Source: MED-G105 sp050331095
Lineage (GTDB): Bacteria; Pseudomonadota; Alphaproteobacteria; Caulobacterales; Parvularculaceae
Reading direction: 5' to 3'
Assembly (NCBI GenBank): GCA_050331095.1
Contig: JBHJHE010000010.1
Span: forward strand, 174,085 to 238,084
DNA: 64,000 nucleotides
Position numbers and translations under genes: made by a program. The notes beneath the pieces were generated by a model that made no database searches, had not been told where the DNA came from, and worked only from the letters and a program-made list of their open reading frames with translations. Position 1 is the first letter of the stretch. Each line of letters starts with the position of its first letter. Below, piece after piece: positions 1 to 8,534 of the stretch.

Positions 1-52
1 CGCGGATTGTCCGGCGCGCGGCGCAGTCCGACTGGTTTTTCGGGTTTCAGCG

Positions 53-1129
53 ATGTCTTCGACGCCGTCTCTTGGTGCGCCGCTCGACGAGGTCGTTTCC
101 GACCCTGCGCTTTATCCGTTCCAGGTCGATTGGCTGAGGCGCCAGGCGCTGATCGCCAAGGTGGACGACGGTTTTTTCGAGCGCGCCGCGTTTTTGGACC
201 AGAGCGCGCTTACACATGCGCCGCCCAGCCGCTGGGTGGCGCTCGACGAGCTCGAAGCGCGCATCGGCATATCTGCACAAGGAGGAAACGGGGGATTAGG
301 GCTCGTGTTTCACGTGGGGCACTGCGGTTCGACGTTGATTTCGCGCCTCCTGGGCGCCGCGCAGGCCGTCCAAAGCCTGCGCGAGCCGCTGCCGATGCGG
401 GATCTCGCGCTTCGCTGGTCCGCACGCGACATGCCCTGGTCCGTCGAGGCGCCAGCGCGCGTGCGCGCCGACGCCGGCGTGTTGCGCGCTCTGTGGCGGC
501 GCATAAAGCCGCCCCAGGCGTTGAGCGTCGTCAAGGCCACGAGCTTCTGCGGCGTCGTCTCTTGCGACTGGCTCCATTGGCACCAGGACGATCGCGCGCT
601 ATTCGTCAGTGTACGGCCAGAAATCTACCTTGCGTCGATGCTCGCCGACGACCGCAACGAATTGGACATTCGCCTCTCCATCCCGCAACGGCTCATGTCC
701 GTCGTCCAGCGGTTGGACGCGCCGCCGGAGCCCTATTACGCGCTGTCGCCCGGCGCGAAGGCCGCGCTCGCCTACGCCTGCGAGGCGGTGAACTACGCGG
801 ACGCCCTCGACGCGCACCCCGACCGCGCCGCCGTGTTGGATTTCGACGACTACCTCGCCGATCCGCCGGCGCGTCTGCGCGCGTTGTTCGGCTTCTACGG
901 CGTCGACGTCGACGCAGCGGAGGTCGAACGCATCCTCGCAAGCAACGTACCAAGACGATATTCGAAAGACGTCGCTCACGCCTACGGCCCCGGCGACCGC
1001 GCCCGCCGCCTGCGCGAGACGTCGCGGCGCCGCGGCGAGGACATTCAGGCGGGGCTCTCATGGCTCGACGAGTTCGCGACGTCGAACGCTCTCGTCGGCG
1101 CCGCGCTCGACCGTCTCGCGAAAGCCTGA
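53..1129 (+). CDS. Sulfotransferase-like P-loop protein
   Basis: A 358-residue cytoplasmic protein with a sulfotransferase-type nucleotide loop at residues 87-100 (HVGHCGSTLISRLL), the HxGxxGST form seen in PAPS-dependent sulfotransferases and related P-loop proteins. No signal peptide or membrane segment is visible. The acceptor substrate cannot be told from sequence. It converges on a 2-oxoglutarate oxygenase gene 8 bases away; a functional link is possible but unproven. ATG 53 lacks a clear ribosome site and only 52 bases precede it in the window, so an upstream start cannot be excluded. It could instead be a P-loop kinase-like member of the same fold. Confidence 0.7.
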   Translation: MSSTPSLGAPLDEVVSDPALYPFQVDWLRRQALIAKVDDGFFERAAFLDQSALTHAPPSRWVALDELEARIGISAQGGNGGLGLVFHVGHCGSTLISRLLGAAQAVQSLREPLPMRDLALRWSARDMPWSVEAPARVRADAGVLRALWRRIKPPQALSVVKATSFCGVVSCDWLHWHQDDRALFVSVRPEIYLASMLADDRNELDIRLSIPQRLMSVVQRLDAPPEPYYALSPGAKAALAYACEAVNYADALDAHPDRAAVLDFDDYLADPPARLRALFGFYGVDVDAAEVERILASNVPRRYSKDVAHAYGPGDRARRLRETSRRRGEDIQAGLSWLDEFATSNALVGAALDRLAKA

Positions 1130-1137
1130 GATGGCCG

Positions 1138-1800
1138 TCAGTCGCCGGCCCAGAGCCGCATCAGGTTCAGCCGAACGAATTCGATGCGCGTCAGTCCCTC
1201 GTCGCCGATGTCCCGGGCGTGGGTGTGCCGCAACTCCTCCAGCTCGTAAAGGATCTGGCGTTTCAAGGGATCGCGGACGTGGCTCTCGATGAACGTCAGC
1301 GCAACGAGCCGCACGCCGCGCGTAACCGGCGCAACCTGGTGAAACGTCGTTGACGGATAGAAGATCGCCGCGCCGGCCGGCTCTTTGATCTTCATTTCGC
1401 GATTGCCGGGGCGGATCGTCAGTTCGCCTCCGTCATAGGCGGCGGGGTCGGAGAGAAACACCGTGCACGATATGTCGACGCGGATCGGCGGGTTGACGGC
1501 GATAATGGCGGTGTCGATGTGCTCGACATAGGAAATGCCGGGCTCGTAGCGCGCGAGCATGGGCGTCGCGAGCGCCTTCGGACGGCAGATCTCCATCGCC
1601 CATTCGTTGCGGCGGATCGCCTCGCGGATCATCGCCGCGGCCTGCTGCGCCGCCTGGTGGCGGGGATCGGCTTGCAGGTTTCGTTTGGCCGCGAAGTCCG
1701 GGTTCGTCGTTTTGACGTCGACGAACGACGCCTGCTCGCTCAACGCGTGCAATCGGGCGACTTCCTCGGCGGCGAGAAACTCGTCGATGACGTGGAACAT
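1138..1800 (-). CDS. PKHD-type Fe(II)/2-oxoglutarate dioxygenase (PiuC/YbiX-like)
   Basis: A 220-residue non-heme iron hydroxylase. The iron facial triad is visible as H94-x-D96 (YVEHIDTA) and H154 (STTFHQVAPV), followed by RGVR at 161-164, where the 2-oxoglutarate carboxylate normally binds. Length and N-terminal FHVIDEFL match the PKHD/PiuC family, which is often linked to TonB receptors and iron uptake; no receptor is adjacent here. It is divergent from moaA across about 175 bases that must hold both promoters, where I recognise no operator. The physiological substrate is unknown for most of this family. Confidence 0.88.
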   Translation of the reverse strand: MFHVIDEFLAAEEVARLHALSEQASFVDVKTTNPDFAAKRNLQADPRHQAAQQAAAMIREAIRRNEWAMEICRPKALATPMLARYEPGISYVEHIDTAIIAVNPPIRVDISCTVFLSDPAAYDGGELTIRPGNREMKIKEPAGAAIFYPSTTFHQVAPVTRGVRLVALTFIESHVRDPLKRQILYELEELRHTHARDIGDEGLTRIEFVRLNLMRLWAGD

Positions 1801-1976
1801 GGGTGGAGGCGGCCTCTCTTGCGCGGCGATCGCCTTGGACCCAAAAGCCGTCGACGCGCGCTGTCAACGTCACCCCGTCGGACCGCAAGGCGTTGTTCGC
1901 GCGCGGCCGCACGCGTACTCTCGTCGATATGGACGGCGCGACGCCATTTCAGACCCCGAGGCGGGAGCAAGGTGCG

Positions 1977-2966
1977 ATGATCGACCCGTTCGGCCGGCGC
2001 ATCAGCTATCTGCGTCTCTCGGTGACGGATCGCTGCGACCTGCGCTGCGCCTACTGCATGGCCGAGCGCATGACGTTCCTGCCGAAGCGCGAGCTTCTGA
2101 CGCTCGAGGAGCTTGATCGGCTCGCGAGCCGCTTCGTCACGAAGGGCGTGCGCAAGATCCGGCTGACGGGCGGCGAACCGCTTGTGCGCCGGGACGTCAT
2201 GTCCCTCGTGCGCGCGCTCTCCCGGCATCTCGTCGGCGGCGATCTCGACGAATTGACGCTGACGACGAACGCGACCCGCCTCGCCGAGTTCGCCGAAGAC
2301 CTCGCCAGGGCGGGCGTGCGCCGGGTCAACGTCTCGCTCGACAGCCTCGACCCGGACGCCTACGGCCGGATCACCCGGGGCGGACGACTGGAGCGCGCGA
2401 TCGAGGGGATCGACGCCGCGCGCGCCGCAGGGATAGCCGTGAAAGTGAACTGCGTCGCGTTGAAGAACGACAACGCTGACGCCGTCGAGGACATGATGGT
2501 CTGGGCCCACGGGCGCGGGCTCGGCTTTACGCTGATCGAGGTCATGCCCCTCGGCGACGTCGGCGTCGACCGCCTCGATCAGTACGCCCCGCTGGACGAG
2601 ATTCGCGCCCGCCTGTCGCGCCGGTTCACGCTCGTCGACCTCGCCAAGCGCACCGGCGGTCCGGCGCGCTATGCGCGGGTCGCGGAGACCGGCGGCGAAA
2701 TCGGGTTCATCACGCCGCTGACCGGCAATTTCTGCGACGGATGCAATCGCGTCCGCGTCTCGTGCGTCGGCGAACTGCACCAGTGCCTCGGCCAAAGCGC
2801 CTCGGTCGACCTGCGCGCGCCGCTGCGTGCGTCGGCCGACGACGACCTGTTGTCCGCGGCGATCGACGCCGGTCTCGCGGGCAAGCCCTTCGGTCACGAT
2901 TTCCGCGCCGACCGGCGGGGCGCCGCGCCGGCGCTGCAGCGCCACATGTCCGTAACGGGAGGCTGA
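1977..2966 (+). CDS. moaA: GTP 3',8-cyclase MoaA
   Basis: Radical SAM enzyme catalysing the first step of molybdenum cofactor synthesis, GTP to 3',8-cyclo-GTP, together with MoaC. The SAM [4Fe-4S] cysteines are C20, C24 and C27; the second cluster is C253-x2-C256-x13-C270, with NRVR between; LTGGEPL follows the first cluster. The protein ends in MSVTGG, the conserved Gly-Gly tail needed for activity in this family. I chose ATG 1977 (MIDPFGR) because GGGAG lies 9 bases upstream; an in-frame ATG at 1929 has no ribosome site. First gene of an apparent operon reaching to about 10.1 kb. Confidence 0.95.
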   Translation: MIDPFGRRISYLRLSVTDRCDLRCAYCMAERMTFLPKRELLTLEELDRLASRFVTKGVRKIRLTGGEPLVRRDVMSLVRALSRHLVGGDLDELTLTTNATRLAEFAEDLARAGVRRVNVSLDSLDPDAYGRITRGGRLERAIEGIDAARAAGIAVKVNCVALKNDNADAVEDMMVWAHGRGLGFTLIEVMPLGDVGVDRLDQYAPLDEIRARLSRRFTLVDLAKRTGGPARYARVAETGGEIGFITPLTGNFCDGCNRVRVSCVGELHQCLGQSASVDLRAPLRASADDDLLSAAIDAGLAGKPFGHDFRADRRGAAPALQRHMSVTGG

Positions 2967-2971
2967 CGGGG

Positions 2972-3229
2972 GTGGCGATCGACGTCGACGTTTCGTTCTA
3001 TGGCCGGCTCGCCGACCTCGCCGGCCGCCGGCGCACTGTGTCGGTCGCCCCGTCCGCGACCGCCCGCTACGTCGCCGACGCGCTTGCGGCGACGGCGCCC
3101 GCCGTCGGCGAGGCGGTGCGCGCGCCCGGGACCTTCGTCGCCGTCGGCGAACGGATCGCTGATCTCGACGCGCCCCTCGGCGACGCAAGATCGGTCTCGT
3201 TCGGCTCGCCCGTGTCCGGCGGTCGTTAG
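2972..3229 (+). CDS. moaD: Molybdopterin synthase sulfur carrier subunit MoaD
   Basis: An 85-residue ubiquitin-fold sulfur carrier that passes its C-terminal thiocarboxylate to MoaE to make the dithiolene of molybdopterin. Supported by size, by YGRLADLAG near the start, by the VGERIADLDAPLGD region and by position between moaA and moaE. Start GTG 2972, with GGGAGG 9 bases upstream overlapping the moaA stop. Odd feature: the tail reads PVSGGR-stop. The normal family ends exactly at Gly-Gly, which MoeB adenylates, so the extra Arg would have to be removed or tolerated. No moeB gene is in the window. Confidence 0.88.
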   Translation: MAIDVDVSFYGRLADLAGRRRTVSVAPSATARYVADALAATAPAVGEAVRAPGTFVAVGERIADLDAPLGDARSVSFGSPVSGGR

Positions 3230-3706
3230 ATGGCGCGCCTCCAACGGGAGCCTTTCGACCCCGCGGCGGAGACGGCCGCGATCGTCGATGCGGCGGGGGA
3301 CGCTGCAGGGGACGGGGCGGGGGCGATCGTCAGCTTCGTCGGTCTCGTGCGCGGCGGCGCGACCCGGGCCCTCGTTCTGGAGCGCCACCCGACGGCGACG
3401 CTCGCCGCGATGGACGGGTTCGAGGCGGCGGCGCGGACGCGCTGGCGTTTGGCGGCGACGCGCGTCGTCCACCGCTTCGGCGAGCTTGCGCCCGGCGAGC
3501 CCATCGTTTTCGTCGCGGCGGCTGCGGCGCACCGCCGGGCGGCGTTCGAGGCCGCGGACATGTTGATGGACGCCCTGAAGACGCGCGCGCCCTTCTGGAA
3601 GCGCGAGATCGGGGCCGACGGCGCGGACCGGTGGATCGAGCCAACGGCCGCGGACTACGCCGACGCCAGGCGGTGGTCTGCGGACTTGACGGGAGACGTT
3701 TCATGA
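3230..3706 (+). CDS. moaE: Molybdopterin synthase catalytic subunit MoaE
   Basis: A 158-residue catalytic subunit of molybdopterin synthase, which forms a heterotetramer with MoaD and converts cyclic pyranopterin monophosphate to molybdopterin. FVGLVRGG (R41) and ALKTRAPFWKRE carry the conserved lysines K117 and K124, equivalent to the catalytic pair of E. coli MoaE. The ATG follows the moaD TAG directly, with no spacer, so the two subunits are probably translationally coupled. The N-terminus contains an Ala/Gly/Asp-rich stretch (residues 20-32) slightly longer than usual. Confidence 0.93.
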   Translation: MARLQREPFDPAAETAAIVDAAGDAAGDGAGAIVSFVGLVRGGATRALVLERHPTATLAAMDGFEAAARTRWRLAATRVVHRFGELAPGEPIVFVAAAAAHRRAAFEAADMLMDALKTRAPFWKREIGADGADRWIEPTAADYADARRWSADLTGDVS

Positions 3707-3716
3707 GGCGACGGCG

Positions 3717-4283
3717 ATGAGCGGCGTCGACACGTCATTGACGTTCGTCCCCATACGCATCGCGGCGCTCACGGTGTCGGATACGCGCGACATGGCGACG
3801 GATAAGTCGGGGGCCTTGCTCGCGGCGCGCATCGCCGAAGCGGGCCATGACCTCGCCGACCGACGGATCGTTCGCGACGACGTCGAGGCGATCCGCGGCG
3901 CGGTGCGCGACTGGGTCGCGACGGGCGCCGTCGACGCCGTCGTCACGACCGGCGGCACCGGGCTGACGGGCCGTGATGTGACGCCGGAGGCCCTGACGCC
4001 GCTCTTCGACAAGACGATCGACGGCTTCTCCGCCGTCTTCCACCGCGTCAGTTTCGACAGCGTTGGCCTCTCGACCCTGCAGTCGCGCGCGTGCGCGGGC
4101 GTCATCGACGGCGTCTACGTCTTTTGTCTGCCGGGGTCGTCCGGCGCAGTGAAAGACGGCTGGGACAAGGTCATCCGCGACCAGCTCGATTCCCGCCATC
4201 GGCCATGCAACTTCGTCGAGATCATGCCGCGCCTGCGCGAGGGGTTCGCGCCGCGCGCCGATGCCGCGGGGGACGGCGCGTGA
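3717..4283 (+). CDS. moaB: Molybdopterin adenylyltransferase-family protein MoaB
   Basis: A 188-residue MoaB/MogA-fold protein. TVSDTRD (19-25) and TTGGTGLTGRDVTPEAL (77-93) are the molybdopterin-binding loops, and FCLPGSSGAVKDGWD is the second ligand loop. In organisms without MogA, MoaB-type proteins adenylylate molybdopterin before MoeA inserts molybdate. No mogA is seen here, so this is the likely adenylyltransferase. It starts 10 bases after moaE and its TGA overlaps the moaC GTG as GTGA. Confidence 0.92.
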   Translation: MSGVDTSLTFVPIRIAALTVSDTRDMATDKSGALLAARIAEAGHDLADRRIVRDDVEAIRGAVRDWVATGAVDAVVTTGGTGLTGRDVTPEALTPLFDKTIDGFSAVFHRVSFDSVGLSTLQSRACAGVIDGVYVFCLPGSSGAVKDGWDKVIRDQLDSRHRPCNFVEIMPRLREGFAPRADAAGDGA

Positions 4284-4771
4284 GCGACCTCACGCACTTC
4301 GACGCAGAGGGCCGCGCGCGGATGGTCGACGTCTCCGCCAAGGCGTCCACCGCCCGGCGGGCCGTCGCCGTCGGCGCGGTTCGAATGTCGCGGGCCGCGC
4401 TCGACCGCGCCGTTTCCCGGACGGACGACGCCGGCAAGGGCGACGTCCGCGCCGTCGCCGAACTCGCCGCCGTCATGGGCGCGAAACGCACGAGCGACCT
4501 GATCCCCCTTTGCCACCCGCTGCCGCTGACGAAGCTCGCCGCGGTCGTGCGCGTCGACGAAGCGTTGCCGGGGCTCTCGGTGGAAGTCGAAGCGAAGACC
4601 ACGGGGCCGACCGGCGTCGAGATGGAGGCGCTTACCGGCGCGAGCGTCGCGTGCCTGACGATCTACGACATGCTGAAGGCCGTCGATCGGGGCATGGAGA
4701 TCGTCGGCGTGCGCCTCATCGAGAAGAGCGGCGGCGCCTCCGGGGATTGGCGCGCGGACGGCCCCGCCTGA
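4280..4771 (+). CDS. moaC: Cyclic pyranopterin monophosphate synthase MoaC
   Basis: A 163-residue enzyme that, after MoaA, rearranges cyclo-GTP to cyclic pyranopterin monophosphate. Family signatures are VDVSAKASTARRA near the start, KGDVRAVAELAAVMGAKRTSDLIPLCHPLPLT in the middle, and EMEALTGASVACLTIYDMLKAVDR with the active-site Asp and Lys. Start GTG 4280 overlaps the moaB stop by four bases, indicating coupled translation. Length is normal for the family. Confidence 0.95.
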   Translation: MSDLTHFDAEGRARMVDVSAKASTARRAVAVGAVRMSRAALDRAVSRTDDAGKGDVRAVAELAAVMGAKRTSDLIPLCHPLPLTKLAAVVRVDEALPGLSVEVEAKTTGPTGVEMEALTGASVACLTIYDMLKAVDRGMEIVGVRLIEKSGGASGDWRADGPA

Positions 4772-4775
4772 CGCC

Positions 4776-6020
4776 ATGGCGCTTCTGACCCTCGACGAAG
4801 CCCTGTCCCGCGTGCGCGTCGACGCGCCGCCGCCACCGGAGACCGTTCCGATCGAGGCCGCGCTCGGCCGCGTTCTGGAGGCGGACGAAGTCTCGTCCCG
4901 CGCGAGCCCCACCGCGGCAGTCTCGGCGATGGACGGTTATGCGGTGCGTACGGAGGATCTCGGCGCGACGCGAGAGTTCGACGTGGTCGGCGAGGCGCCC
5001 GCCGGCGGCGCGTTCGGCGGCGCCGTGGGGCCCGGCCAAACGGTCCGGATCTTCACCGGCGGCGTCCTGCCGTCGGGCGCGGACAGGGTCATCGTTCAGG
5101 AGAACGCCGCGCGGCGCGGCGACCGCGTGGCGCTCGCCGTAGACGACGGGGCGGCGGCGCATGTTCGTCCCGCCGGGCTCGATTTCGCGGCCGGCGAAAC
5201 GGTGGCGCGGGCCGGCGAAGCGCTGACGCCGGCGCGGCTGGCGCTCGTCGCCGCCGCCAATGTCGGCCGGGTTCAAGTGCGAGGCCGCCCCCGTATCGTC
5301 GTCCTCGCGACGGGCGACGAGCTTGCGCCGCCGGGGACGGATTTCGCGCCGGGCCGGGACGACGCCCGCATCGTCGACAGCGCAGCGCCCGGCGTCGCGG
5401 CGGCCTTCGCCGCCTGGGGCGGGCAGGCGCGCGCCGCGCCGGTTCTGCGCGACGAACGGGACGCCGCCGCCGCCGCGCTCCGGTCGGCGGCGCGCGAGGC
5501 CGACCTCATCGTCGTCATCGGCGGCGCCTCGGTGGGCGACCGCGACGTCGCGAGGCCCGCCGCCGTGTCGGCCGGCGCCACGATCGACTTCGCCGGCGTC
5601 GCCCTGAAGCCCGGCAAGCCGGTCTGGTTCGCGCGCATCGACGGCGGGCCCGCACTGCTTGGCTTGCCTGGCAATCCGGCCTCGGCGCTCGTTTGCGCCC
5701 ACCTTTTCGGCCCCGCCGCCATGCGCGCGCTCCTCGGCCGGCCCGCGCTCGATCTCGACCGCCGGCTCCGCCCCGCGCGGCTCGCCGCCGCCCTGCCGGC
5801 GAACGGTCCGCGCGAGGCTTTTCTCCGCGCCCGTCTCGCATGGACCGCGGACGGCGAGATCGCGGCGCGCACGGACGACCGCCAGGACAGCGCGCTCCTA
5901 ACGCCGTTCGCCGACGCCGACGCGCTGCTTCGCCGGCGACCTGACGCGCCGCCTGCGGAAGAGGGCGCGCTCGTCGACGTCTTGCCGCTGACCGGCGAAG
6001 ATGGTCCGTGGCCGACGTGA
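4776..6020 (+). CDS. moeA: Molybdopterin molybdotransferase MoeA
   Basis: A 414-residue MoeA, which inserts molybdate into adenylylated molybdopterin. Visible landmarks are AVSAMDGYAVR, FTGGVLPSGADRVIVQE, the MoCF-binding core with ATGDEL and GGASVGDRD, LKPGKPVWFARI and LPGNPASALV, in the usual order, followed by the small C-terminal domain. It starts four bases after moaC and ends inside modA, placing cofactor synthesis and molybdate uptake in one transcription unit. Nothing unusual beyond very high Ala content. Confidence 0.95.
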   Translation: MALLTLDEALSRVRVDAPPPPETVPIEAALGRVLEADEVSSRASPTAAVSAMDGYAVRTEDLGATREFDVVGEAPAGGAFGGAVGPGQTVRIFTGGVLPSGADRVIVQENAARRGDRVALAVDDGAAAHVRPAGLDFAAGETVARAGEALTPARLALVAAANVGRVQVRGRPRIVVLATGDELAPPGTDFAPGRDDARIVDSAAPGVAAAFAAWGGQARAAPVLRDERDAAAAALRSAAREADLIVVIGGASVGDRDVARPAAVSAGATIDFAGVALKPGKPVWFARIDGGPALLGLPGNPASALVCAHLFGPAAMRALLGRPALDLDRRLRPARLAAALPANGPREAFLRARLAWTADGEIAARTDDRQDSALLTPFADADALLRRRPDAPPAEEGALVDVLPLTGEDGPWPT

Positions 6021-6751
6021 GGGCGCTCTCGTTGCTTCTGGCGCTGACGATCCTCGCGGGCTCCGCCCGCGCGGAGGAGGTCATCGTCGCCGTCGCGTCG
6101 AACTTCGCCGAACCCGCCGCGGCGCTTGGGCGCGCGTTCGAGGCGGACGGCCGGCACGAGGCGACGCTCGTCTTCGGCGCCACCGGCGCGCTCTACGCGC
6201 AGATCGTCGCGGGCGCGCCGTTCGGCGTCTTCCTGGCCGCCGACGAGGCGAGGCCGAGGCGTCTCGCCGACAAGGGCCTCGCCGACGCGCCGCGCGTTTA
6301 CGCCATCGGCCGCGTCGTTCTGTGGGGGCGCTCGCCGCCGACGCCGCTCGCCGAGACCGGCGCGGAGATTTTGCGGGGAGGAGACTTCCGCGCCCTGGCG
6401 ATCGCCAATCCCGACCTCGCGCCCTACGGCCGCGCGGCGCTCGACGCCCTGGCCGCCCTGGGGCTCGAAGCCGCGGCGCGGCCGAAGCTCGTTTATGCGG
6501 CGAACGCGCGCCAGGCCCACGCGATGGCGGCGACCGGCGCGGCCGACCTCGCCTTCGTGCCGCTTGCGGCGCTCGTCGGCCGGGATGCGGACTATTGGAC
6601 GCCGGACGACGCCGGCGCGCCCATACGCCAGGCCGCCGTCCTTCTGCGCGACGCGCCCGGGCCAAACGCCGCGCGAGACTTCTTCGACTTTCTCTTCAGC
6701 GATGCGGCGCGGGCGACGATCGCGTCGTCGGGCTACGACGCGCCCGGCTGA
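6008..6751 (+). CDS. modA: Molybdate-binding periplasmic protein ModA
   Basis: A 247-residue substrate-binding protein of the molybdate ABC transporter. A signal peptide of about 22 residues ends at SARA-EE. The mature start VIVAVASNFAEPAAALGRAF and VFGATGALYAQIVAGAPFGVFLAADEARP are the anion-binding strands of ModA; YAANARQAHAMAATGAADLAFVP is the distal lobe. Two GTG starts are possible: 6008 (13-base overlap with moeA) or 6017 (GTGA overlap). The second gives a cleaner, shorter signal peptide. Six bases separate it from modB. Confidence 0.92.
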   Translation: MADVRALSLLLALTILAGSARAEEVIVAVASNFAEPAAALGRAFEADGRHEATLVFGATGALYAQIVAGAPFGVFLAADEARPRRLADKGLADAPRVYAIGRVVLWGRSPPTPLAETGAEILRGGDFRALAIANPDLAPYGRAALDALAALGLEAAARPKLVYAANARQAHAMAATGAADLAFVPLAALVGRDADYWTPDDAGAPIRQAAVLLRDAPGPNAARDFFDFLFSDAARATIASSGYDAPG

Positions 6752-6757
6752 TCCGAG

Positions 6758-7432
6758 ATGCCCACGGACCTTTCGCCGCTCTGGATCACGCTGAAGCTCG
6801 CCGCGGCGACGACGGCGATCCTCTACGTCGTGGGCGCGCCGATCGCGCTGTGGCTGGCGACGACCCGGTCGCGGGCGCGGCCCGTGGTTGAGGCGGTCAC
6901 CGCGTTGCCGCTGGTGCTGCCGCCGACGGTCATCGGGTTCTACCTCCTGATCCTCCTTAACCCGCATAGTCCGTTCGGCGCGTTCTGGAGCCGCCTGACG
7001 GGCGGATCGCTGACGTTCTCGTTCGCGGGGCTCGTCGTCGCGTCGATCGTCTATTCGCTGCCCTTCATGGTGCAGCCGCTCCAGCGGGCGTTCGAGACCG
7101 TCGGCCGCGCGCCGATGGAGGCCGCGGCGAGCCTGCGCGCCGGACCCGTCGACGCTTTCTTCACCGTGCTCGTTCCGGCGGCGCGCCGCGGGGCGCTGAC
7201 CGCCGGCGTCCTGACGTTCGCGCACACGGTGGGCGAGTTCGGCGTCGTCCTGATGGTCGGCGGCGCGATCCCGGACCGGACGAAAGTCATCTCGATCGCC
7301 GTCTACGAACACGTCGAGGCGCTGCGCTACGACGAGGCGCATCTGTGGTCGGCGTGGCTTCTGGGATTTTCGTTCATTGTCCTGACGATCGTCTACGCCC
7401 TCGATCGGGCGGCGAGGCTTCGTGTCGGCTGA
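6758..7432 (+). CDS. modB: Molybdate ABC transporter permease ModB
   Basis: A 224-residue inner-membrane permease with five or six hydrophobic segments. The EAA-type cytoplasmic loop that docks onto the ATPase is visible as RAPMEAAASLRAGPVDAFFTVLVPAARRG, and the VLPPTVIGFYLL segment is typical of ModB. It works as a dimer with two ModC subunits to import molybdate presented by ModA. Its last 11 bases overlap modC. Confidence 0.93.
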   Translation: MPTDLSPLWITLKLAAATTAILYVVGAPIALWLATTRSRARPVVEAVTALPLVLPPTVIGFYLLILLNPHSPFGAFWSRLTGGSLTFSFAGLVVASIVYSLPFMVQPLQRAFETVGRAPMEAAASLRAGPVDAFFTVLVPAARRGALTAGVLTFAHTVGEFGVVLMVGGAIPDRTKVISIAVYEHVEALRYDEAHLWSAWLLGFSFIVLTIVYALDRAARLRVG

Positions 7433-8525
7433 CGTCCTCGCCGTCGACGTCGTCATGCGGTTCCCGGGCTTCGACCTGGACGTCGAGGCGCGCTTTGCGC
7501 TCGACGGCGTCACGGCGATCGTGGGCCCTAGCGGGGCGGGCAAGAGCACGCTCCTGCGCCTGATCGCCGGCTTCGCGCGGCCGGACGCAGGACGCATCGC
7601 CTTCGGCGACGAGGTCTGGGTCGACGTCGCCGCGCGCCGCGTCGCGCCCGCGTGCGCCCGTGGGGTCGGCGTCGTCTTTCAGGACGGGCGTCTGTTCGAC
7701 CATCTAACGGTCGGGGAGAATCTGTCGTATGCGGATCGTCGCTCGGCGAAGGCCGGATTGACCGCGCCCTCGCGCGCCGACGTCGTCGAGCGGTTGGCGC
7801 TGTCGCGGCTTATGGCGCGTTCGCCGGCGTCGCTCTCGGCCGGCGAACGCCAGCGGGTCGCCCTTGGGCGGGCGCTCCTGGCGAGGCCGCGCCTTCTGTT
7901 GCTGGACGAGCCGCTCGCCAACCTCGACCGGCCCGGACGGGCGGAGATCCTGCCGTTTCTGGAGGCGACGCTGCGCGACGCCCGCGTCCCGGCGCTTTAC
8001 GTCACCCATGATCTCGACGAGGCGGCCCGGCTCGCCGACCGGGCGCTCGCGCTCTGCGCGGGCCGGATCGACGCCGAGGGTCCGTTCGCCGACGTTCTGG
8101 CGGCGCTCGCCGACGACGCCGAAATCGAGCCGAGCGCGCTCATCGTCGCGACGTTGTCGCGCTACGACGCAGACGACGGCGTATGCGAACTCGACTTCGA
8201 CGGCGGCCGGATCGTTCTGCCGCGCGCGTCGCCGCCGCCCGCCGGCGCCGTCCGTTTGCGCGTGCGCGCCGGCGACGTCGCCCTCGCGACCGAGCGTCCG
8301 CGCGGCGTCAGCATCAGGAACGTCTTCGACGGCGTCGTCGACCGTATAACATACGCCGGGCCCTATGCGGACGTCGGCGTCGCCATTGGCGGAACCCGGC
8401 TCGTCGCCCGGATTACCAAGGCCGCCGCGGTCGATCTCAGGCTCGCTGCGGGCCGACCGGTCTTCGCCCTCGTCAAGAGCGCCGCCATCGAGCGGCAAGT
8501 GGCGCGCGGGCCCGGCGGCGGATAG
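7422..8525 (+). CDS. modC: Molybdate ABC transporter ATP-binding protein ModC
   Basis: A 367-residue ATPase. Walker A is GPSGAGKST (35-43), the ABC signature is SLSAGERQRVALGRALLARP, Walker B is LLLLDEPLANLD, and the switch His is in YVTHDLDEAARLADR. Residues from about 290 onward (VRLRVRAGDVALATERP) form a TOBE/MOP-like domain that can bind oxyanion and regulate transport. GTG 7422 overlaps the modB stop by 11 bases. The order modABC after moeA supports molybdate over sulfate or tungstate, although tungstate cannot be excluded. Confidence 0.93.
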   Translation: MSADVLAVDVVMRFPGFDLDVEARFALDGVTAIVGPSGAGKSTLLRLIAGFARPDAGRIAFGDEVWVDVAARRVAPACARGVGVVFQDGRLFDHLTVGENLSYADRRSAKAGLTAPSRADVVERLALSRLMARSPASLSAGERQRVALGRALLARPRLLLLDEPLANLDRPGRAEILPFLEATLRDARVPALYVTHDLDEAARLADRALALCAGRIDAEGPFADVLAALADDAEIEPSALIVATLSRYDADDGVCELDFDGGRIVLPRASPPPAGAVRLRVRAGDVALATERPRGVSIRNVFDGVVDRITYAGPYADVGVAIGGTRLVARITKAAAVDLRLAAGRPVFALVKSAAIERQVARGPGGG

Positions 8526-8534
8526 TCTCGCGCC

